A stretch of DNA of 64,000 bases, from the NCBI RefSeq assembly GCF_002998925.1, contig NZ_CP027228.1:1674001-1738000 (forward strand), given 5' to 3'. Positions 24,302-33,099 of the stretch are shown in pieces (positions within the stretch are counted from its first letter, which is position 1; every line of letters starts with the position of its first letter). The notes under the pieces are model-generated. The model made no database searches, was not told where the DNA came from, and saw nothing but the letters and a program-made list of their open reading frames with translations. The position numbers and the translations under genes were made by a program. The stretch comes from Mogibacterium diversum. GTDB taxonomy: Bacteria > Bacillota > Clostridia > Peptostreptococcales > Anaerovoracaceae.

Positions 24302-25909
24302 ATGAAAGACAGAGTCAGCTTGACCGACTTCCTTATGTATCATAAGGAGACTCACCCGATTTCGTTTCATATGCCCGGCCACAAAGGGAAAAGCACGCTG
24401 TATGGGATATACGGCTTCGGAGATTTCATCAAGAACGTAGTGGGAAACGATATAACGGAAATTCCTGGAGCTGATGCGCTGCAGCAACCACGAGAACGAA
24501 TTAAGGATATTATGGAAGGCTACGCCGGGCTCTATGGGGCAAAGCATACAGAGCTCCTTGTAAATGGTAGCAGTGCCGGACTCATGGCCTCGATATTAGG
24601 TAGTGTTCCAAGAGGAGGTAAGCTCCTTATGGGAAGAAACTCCCATAGATCTGTATATGGAGCACTCAGACTTGGCGGGATAGATCCTATATACATAATG
24701 CCTGAGATAGACGATGAAACTGGGCTTCAGCTCGGATTAGACCCGGACAAAATTGAGGCAGCCCTAATTGAAGATCCTGATATCAAAGCCGTGCTGGTGA
24801 CCAGCCCGAACTACTACGGTGTATTATCAGATATCGAGCGAATTGCCAGTATCGTTCACCTGCACGGCAGGATTCTTATTGTCGATCAGGCGCACGGTGC
24901 GCACCTTAAATTCTTTGACTACCTGCGCAGTGAAGATGGGCTCCCGCACCGTGCGGCAGAGAATTGCGGAGCCGACATTGTGGTGGACAGCACGCACAAG
25001 ACGCTGCTGTCATTTACGGGCTCCGCAATTCTCAACATCTGCACCGAGAGGCCAGATGTTTCTCGGATTAGCGAGCTCCTCCGCATGCTGCAGACTACGA
25101 GTCCGAGCTATCTGCTGATGGGCAGCCTCGATATCAATCAGCAGATACTCAGAATGGACGGCTACAATCTCATCAAGAACTGGGATGCAGATATCAAATA
25201 CTTCTATCAGGAGGCTGCCCAGATCGCCGGCCTCGGGCTCATCAATCGCATCGACCTTGATGAAACCAAGGTCAGCATCACAATGTCAGCCCTCGGCCTC
25301 AGCGGCCCCAAGCTGGCGGAGGAGCTCGAGAAGAGAAACATCTGGGTGGAACTCACGCATGGCGACTATGTGATGCTGATGACAGGACTCGGAAACGAGA
25401 GGGGCGACTACGAAGACATCCTGGCCGCCCTGCGTGACCTCTCGGCGCACTATGGCGGCAGAATCCAAGGTGTGGAATCGGAAAGCTCTGCCTCTAAAAC
25501 CGAGCCTGCCGCTCAGAATGCGGCGCAGAAGCAAGCTAAAAATGAAATACAGGCGGTGGCAAAAAATGAAACGCAGGTGGCGAACAAGAATGCATCACAG
25601 CCGGTAGACAAGATTGCAGAATTGAGAACTCCATCATCAGATTCAGCACTTATAGAGCGGCTAGAGCAGCGCAAAATCCCCGACACCTATGAAGAGGTTC
25701 CTTTATATAGTGCCGAGGGAAGAGTTCTCTACGAGTCCATCATCCCTTATCCTCCTGGAACGCCTATCGCCTGCCCTGGTGAAGTGCTAAGCAAATCGGT
25801 TATCTTGTACGTCCGAGACCAACTAGTAGCACAACATGTGGTTCTAGGGGTAGATGAAGAGGGACGAGTTAAAGTTGAAAGCGATTGTGTACTTTTCAAG
25901 GAAATTTGA
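24302..25909 (+). CDS. Orn/Lys/Arg decarboxylase family protein
   Basis: A PLP enzyme of fold type I. Residues 1-390 match the major domain: SFHMPGHKGKSTLYGIY, NDITEIPGADALQQP, LLVNGSSAGLMASIL, ILIVDQAHGAHLKFF and the PLP lysine Lys233 in DSTHKTLLSFTGSA. The C-terminal domain (about 460-535) has SAEGRVLYESIIPYPPGTPI. The two are joined by an unusual Ala/Gln/Asn/Lys-rich linker (about 395-440) with imperfect AKNETQVA-like repeats. It would decarboxylate ornithine, lysine or arginine to a polyamine; the substrate cannot be told from the sequence. Confidence 0.88.
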   Translation: MKDRVSLTDFLMYHKETHPISFHMPGHKGKSTLYGIYGFGDFIKNVVGNDITEIPGADALQQPRERIKDIMEGYAGLYGAKHTELLVNGSSAGLMASILGSVPRGGKLLMGRNSHRSVYGALRLGGIDPIYIMPEIDDETGLQLGLDPDKIEAALIEDPDIKAVLVTSPNYYGVLSDIERIASIVHLHGRILIVDQAHGAHLKFFDYLRSEDGLPHRAAENCGADIVVDSTHKTLLSFTGSAILNICTERPDVSRISELLRMLQTTSPSYLLMGSLDINQQILRMDGYNLIKNWDADIKYFYQEAAQIAGLGLINRIDLDETKVSITMSALGLSGPKLAEELEKRNIWVELTHGDYVMLMTGLGNERGDYEDILAALRDLSAHYGGRIQGVESESSASKTEPAAQNAAQKQAKNEIQAVAKNETQVANKNASQPVDKIAELRTPSSDSALIERLEQRKIPDTYEEVPLYSAEGRVLYESIIPYPPGTPIACPGEVLSKSVILYVRDQLVAQHVVLGVDEEGRVKVESDCVLFKEI

Positions 25910-25910
25910 G

Positions 25911-25939
25911 GTGACTTATAGGGAATTTTGATGTATAAT
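25911..25939 (+). promoter_or_regulatory. Promoter of the rnf operon
   Basis: A consensus TATAAT at 25934-25939 with a weak -35 (GTGACT, 17-base spacer), just after the decarboxylase stop. Transcription would start near 25946, which rules out the Met codon at 25928 as the rnfC start. Confidence 0.65.
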
Positions 25940-25996
25940 TTTTCTCATGCAATGGATATTATTTGTACGAATCTAAGAAAGGAAGGGTTCTTAAGG

Positions 25997-27316
25997 ATGA
26001 GCCAAGGTAAACATTTACCAAGCATTTTGGTTAAGCATCACAAGAATACTGCAGGTCGTGAGACCGAAGTGATGCCGATTCCAGATGTGGTTGAAATCTG
26101 CATGTCGCAGAGTATTGGTGCTCCTTGTCAGCCTCTCGTAGCAAAGGGCGACTATGTCAAAGTCGGTCAGAAGATCGGTGACACAGAAGCTTTCGTTAGT
26201 GCTCCTATTCATTCCAGCGTATCTGGAACAGTTACTGATATCACATCGGTACGTTCTTCGATGGGCGGAATGGAGACACATATAGTTATTGAGACTGATA
26301 AGAAGCAGGAAATCAGTGAAGAGGTTCAGATTCCTCACATTGAGAGTCATGCTGATTTCGTCAAGGCAGTAAGAGCTAGTGGTATGGTTGGATTAGGAGG
26401 TGCTTCATTCCCAACGAGCATCAAGATGGATCCAAAGAATCTAGACGAATGTACTACCCTGGTTATCAACGGTGCTGAGTGTGAGCCATTCATCACAGGC
26501 GATAACAGAGTTATGGTAGAGGATGGACAGGATGTTCTCGACGGTATGCTTCTAACTATGAAGTATTTGAACCTAGAGAAAGGTATCATCGGAGTCGAGG
26601 AGAATAAGCCTGACGCTATCGAAAATTTAAACAGACTGATTCAGCAGAACGGCATCGATAACATCGAGGTGTTCAAGCTACAGTCGAGATACCCTAAGGG
26701 AGCTGAGCGTGTGCTCGTATATGAGACCACCGGTAAGGTTATGAATGCTGGTGTTCTTCCTGCACAGCTTGGTGTAATTCTATGTAATGTTTCAACAATC
26801 GGAATTCTGGGACAGTACTTCAGAACAGGTATGCCTCTCGTTCAGAGAAGAATCACCGTTGATGGAGATGCTGTTGCTGAGCCTAAGAACGTATTCGTTC
26901 CAATCGGAACACGCATCGCTGATGTAGTTGCATTTTGCGGTGGATACAAGCAGGAGCCTAAGAAGATCGTAATGGGTGGACCTATGATGGGTCGTGCAAC
27001 TCATTCAGATGAGACTCCAACTGTTAAGAATACTGGTTCGCTCCTATGCTTCGGCAAGGAGACAGCTACTGTAAAGACCGAGACTGGATGTATCAACTGT
27101 GGTCGTTGTCATCACGGATGTCCATTCAAGCTCGTTCCTATGCTCTACGCAGATTTCTACGAAAGACATGACGCAGAGTCACTTGATAAGTTCAAGGTTA
27201 TGCAGTGTATGGAGTGCGGAAGTTGCTCTTACGTATGTCCTGCAAGACGACCTTTGAGCTTTACCAATAAGCTCGCGAAAGGCTTGGTAAAGGAGGCAGC
27301 GAAGAAGAATGGATAA
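25997..27316 (+). CDS. rnfC: Rnf complex subunit C
   Basis: Peripheral subunit of the ion-translocating ferredoxin:NAD+ oxidoreductase, carrying the NAD/FMN site. The start ATG at 25997 has AAAGGAAGGG upstream and lies downstream of the promoter. The protein shows MVGLGGASFPTSIK and TLVINGAECEPFITGDNRVM (the SLBB/NADH-binding region), MGGPMMGRATHSDETP, and two 4Fe-4S motifs, CINCGRCHHGCP and CMECGSCSYVCP. It couples electron flow from NADH or ferredoxin to the membrane subunits encoded next. The stop overlaps rnfD by eight bases. Confidence 0.95.
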   Translation: MSQGKHLPSILVKHHKNTAGRETEVMPIPDVVEICMSQSIGAPCQPLVAKGDYVKVGQKIGDTEAFVSAPIHSSVSGTVTDITSVRSSMGGMETHIVIETDKKQEISEEVQIPHIESHADFVKAVRASGMVGLGGASFPTSIKMDPKNLDECTTLVINGAECEPFITGDNRVMVEDGQDVLDGMLLTMKYLNLEKGIIGVEENKPDAIENLNRLIQQNGIDNIEVFKLQSRYPKGAERVLVYETTGKVMNAGVLPAQLGVILCNVSTIGILGQYFRTGMPLVQRRITVDGDAVAEPKNVFVPIGTRIADVVAFCGGYKQEPKKIVMGGPMMGRATHSDETPTVKNTGSLLCFGKETATVKTETGCINCGRCHHGCPFKLVPMLYADFYERHDAESLDKFKVMQCMECGSCSYVCPARRPLSFTNKLAKGLVKEAAKKNG

Positions 27317-28277
27317 TAAGAAATTTCATAACAATCTGATAGTATCCACATCTCCACACATTGTTACAGATGAAGATACTACCAAATTAATGGGAACTGT
27401 TCTGCTTGCAATGCTTCCAGCACTAGTTGCCAGCACATATATTTTCGGAGCTAGAGTTCTGCTGCTTGCAGCTGTATGTATCGTTGCCAGCGTAGGCTTC
27501 GAATGGATATACAACATGCTCGCTAAGAAGCCGCAGACAATCAGCGATCTCAGTGCAGCAGTAACAGGTCTACTAATCGCATTTAACGTTCCATCCAGCT
27601 TCCCGCTATGGATGGCAGTAATAGGATGTTTCGTAGCTATCGTTGTTATTAAACAGCTCTACGGTGGAATCGGAAGAAACTTCGTTAACCCGGCAATCAC
27701 TGCCAGAATCTTCCTTTTCATCTCGTTTGCAGCACAGATGACAACATGGCCACTTCCAAGAATGGCAGCTAAGACTGATGCTGTAACAGGGCCTACACCT
27801 CTAGCACTCGTTGCTGGTGGAGCTAGCAAGTCTGATCTTCCATCCAATATGGACATGTTCCTAGGATTCACTGGCGGATCCCTCGGTGAAGTAAGTGCTC
27901 TTGCGCTTCTCGTTGGAGGACTTTTCCTAATCTGGAGAAAGGTAATTTCCCCAGCAATTCCATGTGCGTTCCTCGGAACTGTATTTGTTATCGCTCTTGC
28001 ATACTACAAGGGTGACTTCAATATGGCTATTTTCCACCTCTGTGCCGGTGGTGTAATGCTTGGTGCATTCTTCATGGCTACAGACTATGTAACATCGCCT
28101 AAGCTAACCAAGGGTCAGATTATGTTCGGTATCGGATGCGGAATTATCACTATGGCTATCCGTCTATGGGGTAACTATCCAGAAGGTGTTTCGTTCTCAA
28201 TCCTACTTATGAACATCTGTACACCACTTATCAACAGATGGTCGTATAAGAGCTATGTAAAGGGAGGTGCGAAATAA
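27309..28277 (+). CDS. rnfD: Rnf complex subunit D
   Basis: A 322-residue membrane protein with about nine hydrophobic segments. The conserved region GGIGRNFVNPAITARIFLF and the covalent-FMN motif DAVTGPTPLA (candidate Thr163) are present. RnfD/NqrB subunits hold flavin and contribute to Na+ or H+ translocation. Usual order between C and G; the stop overlaps rnfG by one base. Confidence 0.94.
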   Translation: MDNKKFHNNLIVSTSPHIVTDEDTTKLMGTVLLAMLPALVASTYIFGARVLLLAAVCIVASVGFEWIYNMLAKKPQTISDLSAAVTGLLIAFNVPSSFPLWMAVIGCFVAIVVIKQLYGGIGRNFVNPAITARIFLFISFAAQMTTWPLPRMAAKTDAVTGPTPLALVAGGASKSDLPSNMDMFLGFTGGSLGEVSALALLVGGLFLIWRKVISPAIPCAFLGTVFVIALAYYKGDFNMAIFHLCAGGVMLGAFFMATDYVTSPKLTKGQIMFGIGCGIITMAIRLWGNYPEGVSFSILLMNICTPLINRWSYKSYVKGGAK

Positions 28278-28858
28278 TGAAGAAAAAAGAAAGCACATTT
28301 TCAAGTTTCATTTCGCCGATCCTCGTGCTCGTACTGATTTGTTTCGTAGTTACATTTGCACTTGCTATGGCGTACGGTGTTACGAAGCCAATCATCGATA
28401 AGAACAACCTCAAGGAGTCGAACAAGGCTAAGTCCGAACTGATTCCAGAGGCAAAAGGCGAATTCAAGAATTACGACGGAAAGCTCGTAGTAGTTCAGAA
28501 GAATAAGATTTACGTTACAGAGGCATCCAAGGCTGTAAATGGCTCAGGTGTAGTAGTGACTGTAAACTCAAACAGTTATGGTGGTACCCTAACTGCTATG
28601 ATAGGTATCGACAACAAGGGTAAGATCACTAACGTTAAGATTATGAGTGCTCAAGATACTCCTGGCATCGGTACAAAGGCTCAGGACCCAAAGCACCTTG
28701 GACAGTACAAGGGACTATCGGATCTTGGAAGCGAGACTATCAAGGATTCAAAGTCGAAGGTTAAGTATATCACTGGAGCTTCGATTTCCTCACAGGCTAT
28801 TCACGAATCTGTTTTTGCTGGTCTAAAGCAGTATAAGGCTATGGGAGGGGCTAAATAA
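28277..28858 (+). CDS. rnfG: Rnf complex subunit G (FMN-binding)
   Basis: A 193-residue protein with an N-terminal membrane segment (ISPILVLVLICFVVTFALAM) and an extracytoplasmic FMN_bind domain containing MSAQDTPGIGTKAQDP. The flavinylation motif reads KYITGASISSQAI, with Ser169 where most RnfG proteins have Thr (SGAT/TGAT). Ser may still be accepted by ApbE-type flavin transferase. No apbE gene is in the window. Confidence 0.93.
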   Translation: MKKKESTFSSFISPILVLVLICFVVTFALAMAYGVTKPIIDKNNLKESNKAKSELIPEAKGEFKNYDGKLVVVQKNKIYVTEASKAVNGSGVVVTVNSNSYGGTLTAMIGIDNKGKITNVKIMSAQDTPGIGTKAQDPKHLGQYKGLSDLGSETIKDSKSKVKYITGASISSQAIHESVFAGLKQYKAMGGAK

Positions 28859-29563
28859 ATGAGCAATAAGAGTAAATTATCAATCATCACAAACGGTATC
28901 ATCAAAGAGAACCCAGTATTGGTTCTTCTAATCGGTACTTGCCCTACACTAGCTACATCTTCATCCGCTTCGAACGGTCTTGGTATGGGACTCTCAACTA
29001 CAGCGGTACTGATTGCAGCTAACGTAGTAATATCACTACTTCGTAAGGTTATTCCTGACAAAGTAAGAATCCCGTGCTACATCGTAGTAATAGCTGGATT
29101 CGTAACAGTAGTTCAGTTCTTGCTAGAGGCATACGTGCCAGCACTTTATAAGTCGCTAGGTCTATTCATTCCTCTAATCGTAGTAAACTGTATCATCCTC
29201 GGAAGAGCTGAGGCGTTTGCTAACAAGAACACTGTATTTGATTCTGCTCTAGACGGAATCGGAATGGGTCTCGGATTTACGCTCACACTTACAGTAATGG
29301 GTACAATCAGAGAGCTACTCGGAGCAGGAACATGGTTTGGTATGACAGTATTCGGTTCATGGTTCACGCCAATCGGATTTTTCAACCTCGCACCTGGTGG
29401 TTTCTTCGTATTCGGAGTTCTCATCGCAGTACTAAATGTACTCACTAATGGCAAGGCTCTCAAGAAGAAATCGTTTAGCTGTGGCACATGCCCAATGTAC
29501 AATTCATGCAACCTAGCAGAAGCTAAGGAAGTTGCAGCAGAGGAGAAAGGAGCTGAGGCATAA
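28859..29563 (+). CDS. rnfE: Rnf complex subunit E
   Basis: A 234-residue protein with six membrane segments and the family motifs ENPVLVLLIGTCPTLATSSS, GLGMGLSTTAVLIAAN and the Cys-containing turn IVVNCIILGRAEAFA. RnfE and RnfA form the paired inverted subunits that hold the intramembrane 2Fe-2S cluster. A Cys-rich C-terminal tail (CGTCPMYNSC) is an extra feature seen in clostridial RnfE proteins. Confidence 0.94.
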   Translation: MSNKSKLSIITNGIIKENPVLVLLIGTCPTLATSSSASNGLGMGLSTTAVLIAANVVISLLRKVIPDKVRIPCYIVVIAGFVTVVQFLLEAYVPALYKSLGLFIPLIVVNCIILGRAEAFANKNTVFDSALDGIGMGLGFTLTLTVMGTIRELLGAGTWFGMTVFGSWFTPIGFFNLAPGGFFVFGVLIAVLNVLTNGKALKKKSFSCGTCPMYNSCNLAEAKEVAAEEKGAEA

Positions 29564-30144
29564 TGTTAAATTTAGTTATCATCTTTATGTCGATCGTTCT
29601 TGTAAATAACTTCCTGCTATCGCAGTTCCTCGGAATCTGTTCATTCCTCGGAGTTTCTAACAAGATGGAATCGGCGGTTGGTATGAGTGGTGCGGTAATA
29701 TTCGTAATGGTAATTGCGGAGATTACAACATGGCCAATCCAACAGGTACTTAATAAGCTAGATATCGCATATCTACAGACTGTAGTGTTTATCCTCGTAA
29801 TCGCGGCTCTAGTACAGTTCGTTGAGATGTTCATGAAGAAGTTTATGCCAGCGCTTCAGAAGTCGCTTGGTATCTACCTTCCGTTGATCACAACAAACTG
29901 CGCTATCCTCGGTGCGACAATTAACGCTATCAACTATAACTACACATACATTCAGGCTATCGTTTACACAGCTGGAGCTGGAGTGGGTTTCGGCCTTGCG
30001 ATGGTACTGTTTGCAGGTGTTCGTGAAGAGAAGCTCTGGAATGAAGAGGGCGTACCTGCTGCATTTAAGGGAGTTCCAATGGTACTCGTAAGTGCAACAA
30101 TCCTCTCGCTTTCATTCATGGGATTCTCAGGATTATTCCAGTAA
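29563..30144 (+). CDS. rnfA: Rnf complex subunit A
   Basis: A 193-residue, six-segment membrane protein with the characteristic NNFLLSQFLGICSFLGVS start and YLPLITTNCAILGATIN, whose cysteines ligate the intramembrane cluster with those of RnfE. It begins at the last base of rnfE, indicating translational coupling. It ends LSFMGFSGLFQ, as in clostridial homologues. Confidence 0.95.
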   Translation: MLNLVIIFMSIVLVNNFLLSQFLGICSFLGVSNKMESAVGMSGAVIFVMVIAEITTWPIQQVLNKLDIAYLQTVVFILVIAALVQFVEMFMKKFMPALQKSLGIYLPLITTNCAILGATINAINYNYTYIQAIVYTAGAGVGFGLAMVLFAGVREEKLWNEEGVPAAFKGVPMVLVSATILSLSFMGFSGLFQ

Positions 30145-30156
30145 GGAGGGGTATAG

Positions 30157-31050
30157 ATGAACGCAATTATAACAGCAGTAGTACTTGTAGTTTGCGCAGG
30201 ATTCATAGCTTCTCTCTTGCTAGTAATCGCTTCACACGCTTTCTACGTTCCAGTAGATGAGAGAGTATCCGAGGTAAGAGAGATTCTACCTGGCGCTAAC
30301 TGCGGTGGATGTGGATTCGCTGGATGTGATGACTACGCAAACGCAGTAGTTAACGATGAGTCAACAAGCTGTAGCGCTTGTACAGTAGGTGGAGCTTCTT
30401 GTGCTGAGCAGATCGCTAACATACTCGGTCGTGCTGCAGGCGGCGCTGATAAGCAGATCGCACAGGTAATGTGCAACGGAACATGCGATGCTTCCAAGAA
30501 GATTCTTGAGTGGCAGGGTATGCAGTCATGTGCAGGTGCTAAGACCTTCTTTAACGGCAACTCAGCTTGTTCCCAGGGATGTATCGGTCTTGGAGACTGC
30601 GTAGGTGTCTGCGAATTCGATTCTATAGGCATCATCGATGGCGTTGCTAAGGTTAATAGAGACACATGTGTTGCATGTGGTAAGTGCGTGGTTACATGCC
30701 CACAGACTATCATCAAGATGGTTCCTTACAAGAAGGAAGTGCATGTGCTATGTATGAACACTGAGAAGGGCGGAGTTACTCGCAAGCAGTGTTCGAACGG
30801 ATGTATCGGCTGTGCAAAGTGTGAGAAGACATGTAAGTTCGATGCAATTCACGTTAATAACAACGTCGCAGCTGTAGATTACGAGAAGTGTAAGAACTGC
30901 GGAATGTGTATGGGCGTTTGTCCTACAGGATCGATCAACAGCTATAACGAGAGACACGCAAAGATGGCGATTAACGCCAAGAAGAAGGCTGAGGCTGAGA
31001 AGGCTGCTAAAGCAGCTGAAGCGAAGGCTAAGGCAGCAGCTCAGGCGTAA
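30157..31050 (+). CDS. rnfB: Rnf complex subunit B (ferredoxin-type)
   Basis: A 297-residue protein with an N-terminal membrane helix (ITAVVLVVCAGFIASLLLVI), the Fe-S domain CGGCGFAGCDDYANAV, and four further 4Fe-4S motifs: CIGLGDCVGVC, CVACGKCVVTC, CIGCAKCEKTC and CKNCGMCMGVC. It is the entry point for electrons from reduced ferredoxin. The C-terminus is an Ala/Lys-rich helix. It closes the operon, followed by a terminator. Confidence 0.95.
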   Translation: MNAIITAVVLVVCAGFIASLLLVIASHAFYVPVDERVSEVREILPGANCGGCGFAGCDDYANAVVNDESTSCSACTVGGASCAEQIANILGRAAGGADKQIAQVMCNGTCDASKKILEWQGMQSCAGAKTFFNGNSACSQGCIGLGDCVGVCEFDSIGIIDGVAKVNRDTCVACGKCVVTCPQTIIKMVPYKKEVHVLCMNTEKGGVTRKQCSNGCIGCAKCEKTCKFDAIHVNNNVAAVDYEKCKNCGMCMGVCPTGSINSYNERHAKMAINAKKKAEAEKAAKAAEAKAKAAAQA

Positions 31051-31079
31051 AGGTTCGTACAATCGAATATAGCGATTAG

Positions 31080-31111
31080 ACACGGCTGGCGGTATGCTGG
31101 TCGTGTTTTTT
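31080..31111 (+). terminator. Terminator of the rnf operon
   Basis: An 11-bp stem with three G-U pairs (ACACGGCTGGC/GCTGGTCGTGT), a five-base loop and six Ts, 30 bases after rnfB. From here to the promoter at 31296 I see nothing else. Confidence 0.8.
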
Positions 31112-31295
31112 GTTCAAAAAGTTAAATAATGTTGGGAAATATGAAGGACGCTCTACTTTATTTACGAGTTGCTTTTATATTAAGACATGATTTTGTTCAT
31201 AACATGGAATTTAGAACGGATTCAGTTGTAATGCGATACAAAATTAAGGTTTTAAATTGTCAAACAAAACAATAAAATAAAAAATAATTTATGTG

Positions 31296-31327
31296 TTGAC
31301 ACAAATAAATCTCTTTGCTAATATAAT
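31296..31327 (+). promoter_or_regulatory. Promoter of the AGCS symporter gene
   Basis: A perfect TTGACA at 31296-31301, 17 bases, then TAATAT at 31319-31324; an overlapping TATAAT at 31322 is spaced 20 bases. The leader is about 80 bases with AAAGGAG before the ATG at 31412. Confidence 0.75.
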
Positions 31328-31333
31328 TTTATG

Positions 31334-31353
31334 ATGTACTTATATAAGTACAT
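31334..31353. promoter_or_regulatory. 20-bp perfect palindrome at the symporter transcription start
   Basis: ATGTACTTATATAAGTACAT is a perfect 20-bp palindrome beginning about seven bases after the -10 element, the position of a repressor operator. A second inverted repeat, TGCTAG/CTAGCA (31356-31379), follows in the leader. The regulator is not identified. Confidence 0.55.
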
Positions 31354-31411
31354 AGTGCTAGGAATCATAACGACTAGCAATTAGGAATTATTTAGTTAAA
31401 GGAGAGAACAG

Positions 31412-32815
31412 ATGCTTCCGATTGTGCAAGAGATAAATGCTTATTTATCAGACTATGTGTTGGTATTCATGTTGCTTGGTGTTGGACTATGGTATACGTT
31501 TAAGACTAGATTTGTCCAGGTAAGATATTTCAAAGAGGGGTTTAAGAGAACCTTCGGCGGAATATCCCTCAGAGGTCATAAGCATGACAACGGCATGAGC
31601 TCATTTCAGGCTCTTGCGACTGCTATTGCAGCTCAGGTTGGAACTGGTAACATCGTAGGTGCTTCAGGTGCTATCTTAACCGGTGGACCGGGAGCTATAT
31701 TCTGGATGTGGGTTATCGCATTCTTCGGAATGGCCACAATATATGCGGAGGCTACGCTCGCTATCGAGACTAGGCAGAAGGCGCCATCTGGCGAATTCCT
31801 CGGAGGTCCTGTTTACTATATCAGGACTGCATTCAAAGGCGGTTTCGGAAGATTCCTCGCAGGATTCTTTGCAGTAGCTATTACACTTGCGCTCGGATTC
31901 TTCGGCTGCATGGTACAGTCAAACTCCATCGGAGCTACATTTAGCACAGCCTTTGGCGTACCTGGCTGGACAGTTGGTGTTGTTCTGGTTATACTTTGCG
32001 GATTTATCTTCCTAGGTGGTACTAAGAGACTGGCTTCCGTTACGGAGAAAATCGTACCAATCATGGCAGCTATATTCATATTAGGTGGACTGATTCTGTT
32101 GATAATGCGCATAAAGTACATCCCAGCTACATTTGGCATGATCTTCAAGTATGCGTTCGAGCCACAGGCTATCATCGGAGGAGGCTTCGGTATGGCTCTT
32201 AAGACTGCTGTCTCGCAGGGAGCTAAGAGAGGACTTTTCTCGAATGAAGCTGGTATGGGTTCGACTCCACACGCTCACGCTCAGGCTCACGTTAAGAACC
32301 CTCACGATCAGGGTACTGTAGCTATGATCGGTGTATTCGTCGATACATTCGTCATCCTAACGCTCAACGCGCTAGTGGTTATTTCGACCATGTACACAGA
32401 AGACGGCGCTATCGCTGGCGGAGTTATTCCTAAGGGTATAGATAAAACGAACCTCGCTCAGACTGCTTTTGCATCAGCTTTCGGTGATAAGATAGGACCG
32501 ATGTTCGTAGCTATCTGCCTATTCTTCTTCGCCTTCTCGACTATCCTAGGCTGGAACATGTTCGGCAAGATTAACATGATCTACATGTTTGGAGAGAAGT
32601 CGGTAAAGGTGTATACGGCAATTGCACTTGTATTCATATTCCTCGGCACTTGTGCTTCGAATGACCTCGTATGGGAGCTCTCAGATATGTTTAACCAGCT
32701 GATGGTAATCCCTAACGTTATTGCACTCTTCGCTCTCACAGGTATGGTTCTACATATAGAGCACACCAGAGATGAAGAAAAGCATAAGGTCATAGAGAAG
32801 AAGAAAAAGAAGTAA
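31412..32815 (+). CDS. Sodium:alanine/glycine symporter (AGCS family)
   Basis: A 467-residue protein with about eleven membrane segments. Family signatures include SFQALATAIAAQVGTGNIVG, GGPGAIFWMWVIAFFGMATI, YAEATLA, and the later SQGAKRGLFSNEAGMGSTPH followed by AHAHAQAHVKNPHDQG. It takes up alanine or glycine with Na+; the Rnf complex encoded just upstream could supply the ion gradient. The Lys-rich C-terminus is cytoplasmic. Single-gene transcript with own promoter and terminator. Confidence 0.93.
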   Translation: MLPIVQEINAYLSDYVLVFMLLGVGLWYTFKTRFVQVRYFKEGFKRTFGGISLRGHKHDNGMSSFQALATAIAAQVGTGNIVGASGAILTGGPGAIFWMWVIAFFGMATIYAEATLAIETRQKAPSGEFLGGPVYYIRTAFKGGFGRFLAGFFAVAITLALGFFGCMVQSNSIGATFSTAFGVPGWTVGVVLVILCGFIFLGGTKRLASVTEKIVPIMAAIFILGGLILLIMRIKYIPATFGMIFKYAFEPQAIIGGGFGMALKTAVSQGAKRGLFSNEAGMGSTPHAHAQAHVKNPHDQGTVAMIGVFVDTFVILTLNALVVISTMYTEDGAIAGGVIPKGIDKTNLAQTAFASAFGDKIGPMFVAICLFFFAFSTILGWNMFGKINMIYMFGEKSVKVYTAIALVFIFLGTCASNDLVWELSDMFNQLMVIPNVIALFALTGMVLHIEHTRDEEKHKVIEKKKKK

Positions 32816-32861
32816 TATACATTTAAATTGACAACATATCATTAAAGTACTTTCTTTTATG

Positions 32862-32898
32862 AACAGCGGATGCGCGGCAGCGCATCCGTTGTTTTTAT
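32862..32898 (+). terminator. Terminator after the AGCS gene
   Basis: A 14-bp stem (AACAGCGGATGCGC/GCGCATCCGTTGTT, one G-T pair), four-base loop, then T-rich. The rest of 32899-33006 shows no feature. Confidence 0.88.
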
Positions 32899-33006
32899 GC
32901 ACGGGAAGTTGCTTGGAACTATTACTAGCTATGCATTTCAAAATTCTACTGACTGCGGTCATAAACCATAGTAAATAAACAAATAAAATACATGTGATTT
33001 AAAAGA

Positions 33007-33035
33007 TTGATAAAAATTATATGTATTTCTATGAT
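33007..33035 (+). promoter_or_regulatory. Promoter of the FMN-binding surface protein gene
   Basis: TTGATA at 33007-33012, 17 bases, TATGAT at 33030-33035. AGGAGG precedes the ATG at 33100. Confidence 0.6.
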
Positions 33036-33099
33036 ATACTAAAGTTAGTCATGGTTAACTAAAATTTAATATATCTAACTATCATTTTAGGAGGAATGA

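Noticed and set aside
25928..25996. An N-terminal extension of RnfC
   Set aside because: The Met at 25928 lies at or before the -10 element of the operon promoter, and a good ribosome-binding site serves 25997.
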